A stretch of 6,283 nt of DNA, taken from JBEEMU01 sp043778315. GTDB taxonomy: Bacteria; Bacteroidota; Bacteroidia; Chitinophagales; Saprospiraceae. The stretch covers positions 1-6,283 of the forward strand of contig JAYWGJ010000224.1 of NCBI GenBank assembly GCA_043778315.1, read 5' to 3'. The notes beneath the pieces are model-generated. The model searched no databases and had not been told where the DNA came from. It worked only from the letters and a program-made list of their open reading frames with translations. Positions 1 through 3,800 of this stretch are shown in pieces. Made by a program: the position numbers and the translations under genes. Position 1 is the stretch's first letter, and the number at the start of each line of letters is the position of its first letter.

Positions 1-173
1 GGCATCCAAAAAAATAAAACAACGGCAGGTATTTTTAAGCTAAAAATAAAAATTACAAACAAAACCACCAACGCAATAGTGCCTACTAATGCCACCACCA
101 TCAGCTTGCGCCGCCGCTCCAAGCGCAGCAGTTCGGGATAAATAACTTGGTTGTAGTAGATTCTGAAATTCAA
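1..173 (-). CDS. Partial membrane protein, DUF3137-like N-terminus
   Basis: Only the first ~57 codons are in the window; the gene continues past the left edge. Read on the minus strand from a TTG at 173-171, it gives a short polar start, then FRIYYNQVIYPELLRLERRR, then a hydrophobic stretch of roughly 35 residues (KLMVVALVGTIALVV onward) broken by a single SLKIP, enough for one or two membrane spans. From memory, aromatic-Tyr-Asn, Ile-x-Pro-Glu-Leu, Leu-Glu-basic cluster followed by membrane helices is the start of Bacteroidota DUF3137 proteins, whose function is unknown. The start is uncertain: no in-frame ATG exists before the in-frame TAA at 191-189. A GTG at 204-202 lies in another frame, separated by an eight-A run on the coding strand (see findings). 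The gene is divergent from the large surface-protein gene, so the two need not be related in function. Family assignment is by pattern recall only. Confidence 0.6.
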   Translation of the reverse strand, partial: MNFRIYYNQVIYPELLRLERRRKLMVVALVGTIALVVLFVIFIFSLKIPAVVLFFWM

Positions 174-656
174 AATGATGTGTTTTTTTTAAATTTGATT
201 CCACAAAATTAGACTAAAAATACTTTCTTTGATGATACTTTGCAATATTTTTATTCGTTTTATCGTTCTGAAAAAGCAAATAAAGGCAGTTGTACCAATC
301 AAAAACTACTCTTTTTTTAGACAAATTTTAATATTTATGATTATAATAAATTGAAATACAAGATTTTATAATTTTGTTACGAATAAAAAAACAGACAATA
401 CCATAAAAATAAGTATTTGCACATTAAAATCTTATTTTTAATTTTGTGTTATAATTTTATTCAGATGTTAAATATTTTTAAATGAGTTTTGGTAAAAAAC
501 GCGACATTTTCAAAATAAAATTATATTTGCTTTGACATATTTTATTATACAAAAATAGAAATTTTATTCTTTTATCGCAGCGAAAACAAAATAAAAATTT
601 AATATTTATAACTATATAAAATAATTGATTTATATATATTACCTTTAACAGTCAAA

Positions 657-675
657 ATAGCAGCTAAAAAGCTAT
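657..675. repeat. Short inverted repeat overlapping the -7 box
   Basis: ATAGC at 657-661 pairs with GCTAT at 671-675 across a 9-base loop; an alternative pairing is AGCT at 662-665 with AGCT at 670-673. The right arm overlaps the first three bases of the candidate -7 box at 673-680, where an operator could sit. The arms are only 4-5 bases, so a chance origin is quite possible. Confidence 0.2.
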
Positions 676-680
676 CTTTG
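673..680 (+). promoter_or_regulatory. Candidate Bacteroidota -7 promoter box (TATCTTTG)
   Basis: TATCTTTG matches all six fixed positions of the TAnnTTTG element recognised by the primary sigma factor in Bacteroidota. It would place transcription initiation around 686-688, leaving a leader of about 37 bases to the ATG at 724 or about 88 bases to the ATG at 775. No clean -33 TTG sits at the expected 17-23 base spacing; the nearest AT-rich match is TTTAACA around 644-650. The region is so AT-rich that isolated box matches are expected, so position is the main support. Confidence 0.4.
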
Positions 681-774
681 CCTGTGAACAAGTGGCAAAT
701 TTACCATTCCCAATTTAACCATAATGAAATTTTTTACTGAAATCAGCATTAAAAATTATTGCTTCAATATAATT

Positions 775-861
775 ATGAAACCAAACCTTTACTCCAATTT
801 TTTTGCTAAAACTTTTACGCTCCTTGCGTTCGTTGTAGGCAGCTTTACGTCGGCACACGCC
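775..861 (+). other. Sec signal peptide of the giant surface protein
   Basis: Residues 1-29. A short polar n-region with one Lys near each end (MKPNLYSNFFAK) precedes the hydrophobic core TFTLLAFVVGSF and a Ser-Ala-His-Ala cleavage motif, so cleavage is predicted after A29 (codon 859-861). The mature protein would begin THSVGADIFYEW. There is no lipobox cysteine after the core, so this is a signal peptidase I type, consistent with periplasmic delivery before type IX export. Confidence 0.85.
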
Positions 862-3800
862 ACGCACTCGGTCGGTGCTGATATTTTTTACGAATGGATA
901 TCGGGCAACACTTATCGGATTAAGCTCGTTTTTTACCGCGACTGCGACCCGAACGCGGTTGCCGCGCCGAGTCCTGCGGTCGTTCAAATCTCCAACTGCA
1001 GCTCACCTACCGTGAACCTCACATTGCCGCAAGACGGTCCGCCCGTAGCTATCAATCCGTATTGTGCAGGTGCAGGTGCAACGACCTGCGCAGGTGGCTC
1101 GCGCCCAGGCATCGAAAAATACACTTATAGTGCAGTTTACACTTTTCCGTCGGCATGCGCGAATTGGAAGATTTCGTTTTCGCACTGCTGCCGCAATAAT
1201 TCTATTCAGGATATTAACAATCCAGGTAGCCAAAATATTTATATAGAGGCAATCCTTAATAACCTCAATTTCCCCTCCAATAATTCGCCTACCTTTTCTA
1301 CCGACCCTGTACCTTATGTATGTGGTGGTTTTTTGTTCAATTACAATCACGGCGCGTTGGAAGTCGACGGCGACTCGCTGGTGTACCAACTCATCACGCC
1401 GCTCACCGCTACGGCGGCTACGGTGGCGTGGACTGCGCCTTACGACGCTACGCACCCTGTACCTACCGTAGGTAACGCGGGTGTAAATTTTAATACCTCT
1501 ACGGGGCAGATGACGTTTACTGCCTCTAACGTCAATTTTATTGGCGTGACGGCGGTGCGTATTTTGGAGTATCGAAACGGTATTTTGGTCGGTTCGGTTA
1601 TCCGCGATATGCAAATGGTGATACAATCGGGTTGTACCAATCAAACGCCTGTTATTGCGCAGCCGAGTTCGCTTTCGGGCGGCACGTTCAACGCGGCTAC
1701 CAATAGCATTCGAGTATGCCCAGGCAGTACGCTGAATTTTAGTTTGGTGGTCACAGATGCTAATATCCCCGATATTATTACCTTAACGAACACCAATTTC
1801 CCAGGCGCAACCATCAATATCACAGGTGCGGGTAATCCCAAAACGCTCAATTTTTCTTGGACACCAACGAGTAGTAACGTAGGCTCGCGCCCGTTCAACG
1901 TAACTGCCGAAGACAACGGTTGTCCCGTTATCGGTACGAGTAATTATGGTTTAAATATCATCGTACCAGGCTTGAAAGCCACTATCGATAAGCATGTGGT
2001 ATGTCCGCAAAGCAGCCTCACGGTACAGCTCGGCGCGAGTATTTCGGGCGTTTCGGGCGGTACGTTTTCGTGGACGGCAGTCCCTGCGGCTGTATTCTCT
2101 AACCCTAATATCGCTAATCCTACGGCAACCGTCACCCAACCCACCGTTTTTACCGTGAATTATAACGGTGGCGGCGCAGGTGCGTGTGCCACGAGCGATA
2201 CCGTAATGGTGGTAGATTACGCCCGTCTGGTGGTGTCACCTACTACCGCTACGCGCTGCCAAGGCACAAACCCTATTCAGCTCAACGCAGACTATATATA
2301 TACGGCTACGCCGCCTTCATGGACTCCTGCTTGCGGTACTTATACAGGCAACTCGTGCAACGGCGCGCCGCGCCTCGCGGTGGCAGGTACAGGTGGAGCC
2401 GTATCCGCCAATGCAAATGATAGCGGTTCACCGTATCAAGGTGTAGGTCCTGGCAACGCTAGCGCGCAGTTTTTATACACACAAGCAGAACTACTTGCAG
2501 GCGGCGTGCAGCCGGGTTTATTAAATAGTTTGGCTTTTTTCATTACTACCAAACGAAGTACAGGTCCGTACAACAATCTTGTTATCCAAATAACTTGTGC
2601 TAATCAAACTACCCTGACCGCCAAGTTCACAGGTGCAATGACGACCGTTTATACTGGTAGCCCGAGTACTACTACAGGTTGGAACACCTATAATTTTAGT
2701 ACGCCTTACCAATGGGACGGACTAACAGGTCTTATCATTCAAGTGTGTTATGATGATGGTACTACGATTTTTGGTGCGGGTCCAAACGACAGCGTACAAG
2801 GTACGGCTATCGCAGGACGTACTGTATCTGATAATAATGGGCTTGTTAATATTGGTTGTAACCTAACCGCAGGTACATTCAATACCACTAACTTTCGCCC
2901 TAATATGCGCTTCAATGAATGTATCCCAACCACACCAAACATCACTTATGCTTGGTCTCCCGGTACCAACCTCAGTGCTACCAATATTTCTAACCCGACC
3001 AGCGCGTACAATACCGTCGCGCCAAATATAACCTATACTGTTACCGCTACCGACGGGCGTTGCTCGATGACAGGTACGGTAGTAATGAACGTTATCAATT
3101 GTAATACCACTTGTGCTATCACGGCGCAAATACAGCCCGTCACCGACCAGCTCACTTGTATTCGTACTAGCGTTATTTTAGATGCCAGAGCTTCTTCGCC
3201 TATCGTAACTACGCCTGCTGCGCAAGCGACTACTTATGCTTGGGCAGGTCCAGGTATTTCTTCGGGCGGTACTACCGCAACGCCGACCGTCACCGCAGCA
3301 GGTACTTATACCGTCACCGTCACCAATAGAACCTCCGCAGGCACTACTTGTACCAGTACCGCTACGGCGGTTGTTGTGGCTAATAATACAATAACAACAC
3401 CCGTTTTGCCTACGCCTGCACCTTTAACGTGTAATTCGAGTACGAGTACTATCGATGGCACGTCTTCGCCAACAGGCGCGGGTATTACTTACCAATGGAC
3501 GGCAGGTGGCGCAGCTACGGCTGCCAATATCGTTTCGGGCGGCACTTCGCTCGCGCCCACCGTGAACGCAGTAGGTACATACACTATTTCTATTACTAAT
3601 AGTAATAATGGCTGTACGACTACCGCCAGCACTGCCGTAACTCCGAATTTTACACCACCGACCATTAACATCGCACAACCAAAAGCCTTGAATTGCGCAC
3701 AACGCCAAGATACCATAGTTGCTTTGGGCAACGGGCAAGACTTCGTTTGGAGCGCAGGCGCGGGCGGGGTTATCATCAAAAACGGTGCTACCAATCAGCC

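Larger units (their letters stand above)
174..723. other. AT-rich divergent intergenic region, no gene seen
   Basis: About 550 bases between the two divergently oriented genes. It is extremely AT-rich (12 G/C in the 60 bases 361-420) and full of A and T runs, in contrast to the roughly half-GC coding region to its right. I found no tRNA, riboswitch-like structure, convincing terminator or convincing small gene. Short open frames exist (for example 232-354, plus strand, 40 codons), but their Phe/Ile/Lys/Asn composition is what AT-rich random DNA gives. Several chance matches to the Bacteroidota -7 box TAnnTTTG occur (plus strand 190-197, 522-529, 673-680; minus strand 211-204, 557-550). Only the one at 673-680 is well placed for the large gene; the minus-strand box at 211-204 is suitably placed for the leftward gene. 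Confidence 0.75.

Noticed and set aside
289..303. 15-base match gttgtaccaatcaaa between the intergenic region and the gene at 1631-1645
   Set aside because: The flanks differ completely, the intergenic copy is not an open continuation of the gene's frame, and related words (tgtaccaat) are common in the gene because of Gly-Cys-Thr-Asn codons. Most likely coincidence.
232..354. 40-codon plus-strand ORF in the intergenic region (MILCNIFIRFIVLKKQ...)
   Set aside because: Composition (Ile, Phe, Lys, Asn) is what AT-rich DNA gives by chance; no conserved pattern and no supporting initiation context.
522..529. TATATTTG and other TAnnTTTG matches (190-197 plus; 557-550 minus) as promoters
   Set aside because: About one chance match is expected in DNA this AT-rich and several are seen. 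None has a spaced -33 TTG, and these are not well placed before a gene start.
1003..1644. Long minus-strand open frames opposite the giant gene (this one 213 codons; others at 3424-3936, 5532-5783 and elsewhere)
   Set aside because: They are antisense shadows: the sense frame is continuous, shows recognisable domains and repeats, and its Thr/Ala/Gly/Val codons rarely create stops on the opposite strand. Their translations look compositionally odd (Arg/Ser-rich or Val-rich) with no domain.
2184..2420. Plus-strand open frames in other phases (2184-2420, 1064-1246, 3948-4130)
   Set aside because: They lie wholly within the continuous frame of the giant gene, and their translations (Arg/Tyr-rich, no domain) are frame-shifted readings of it.
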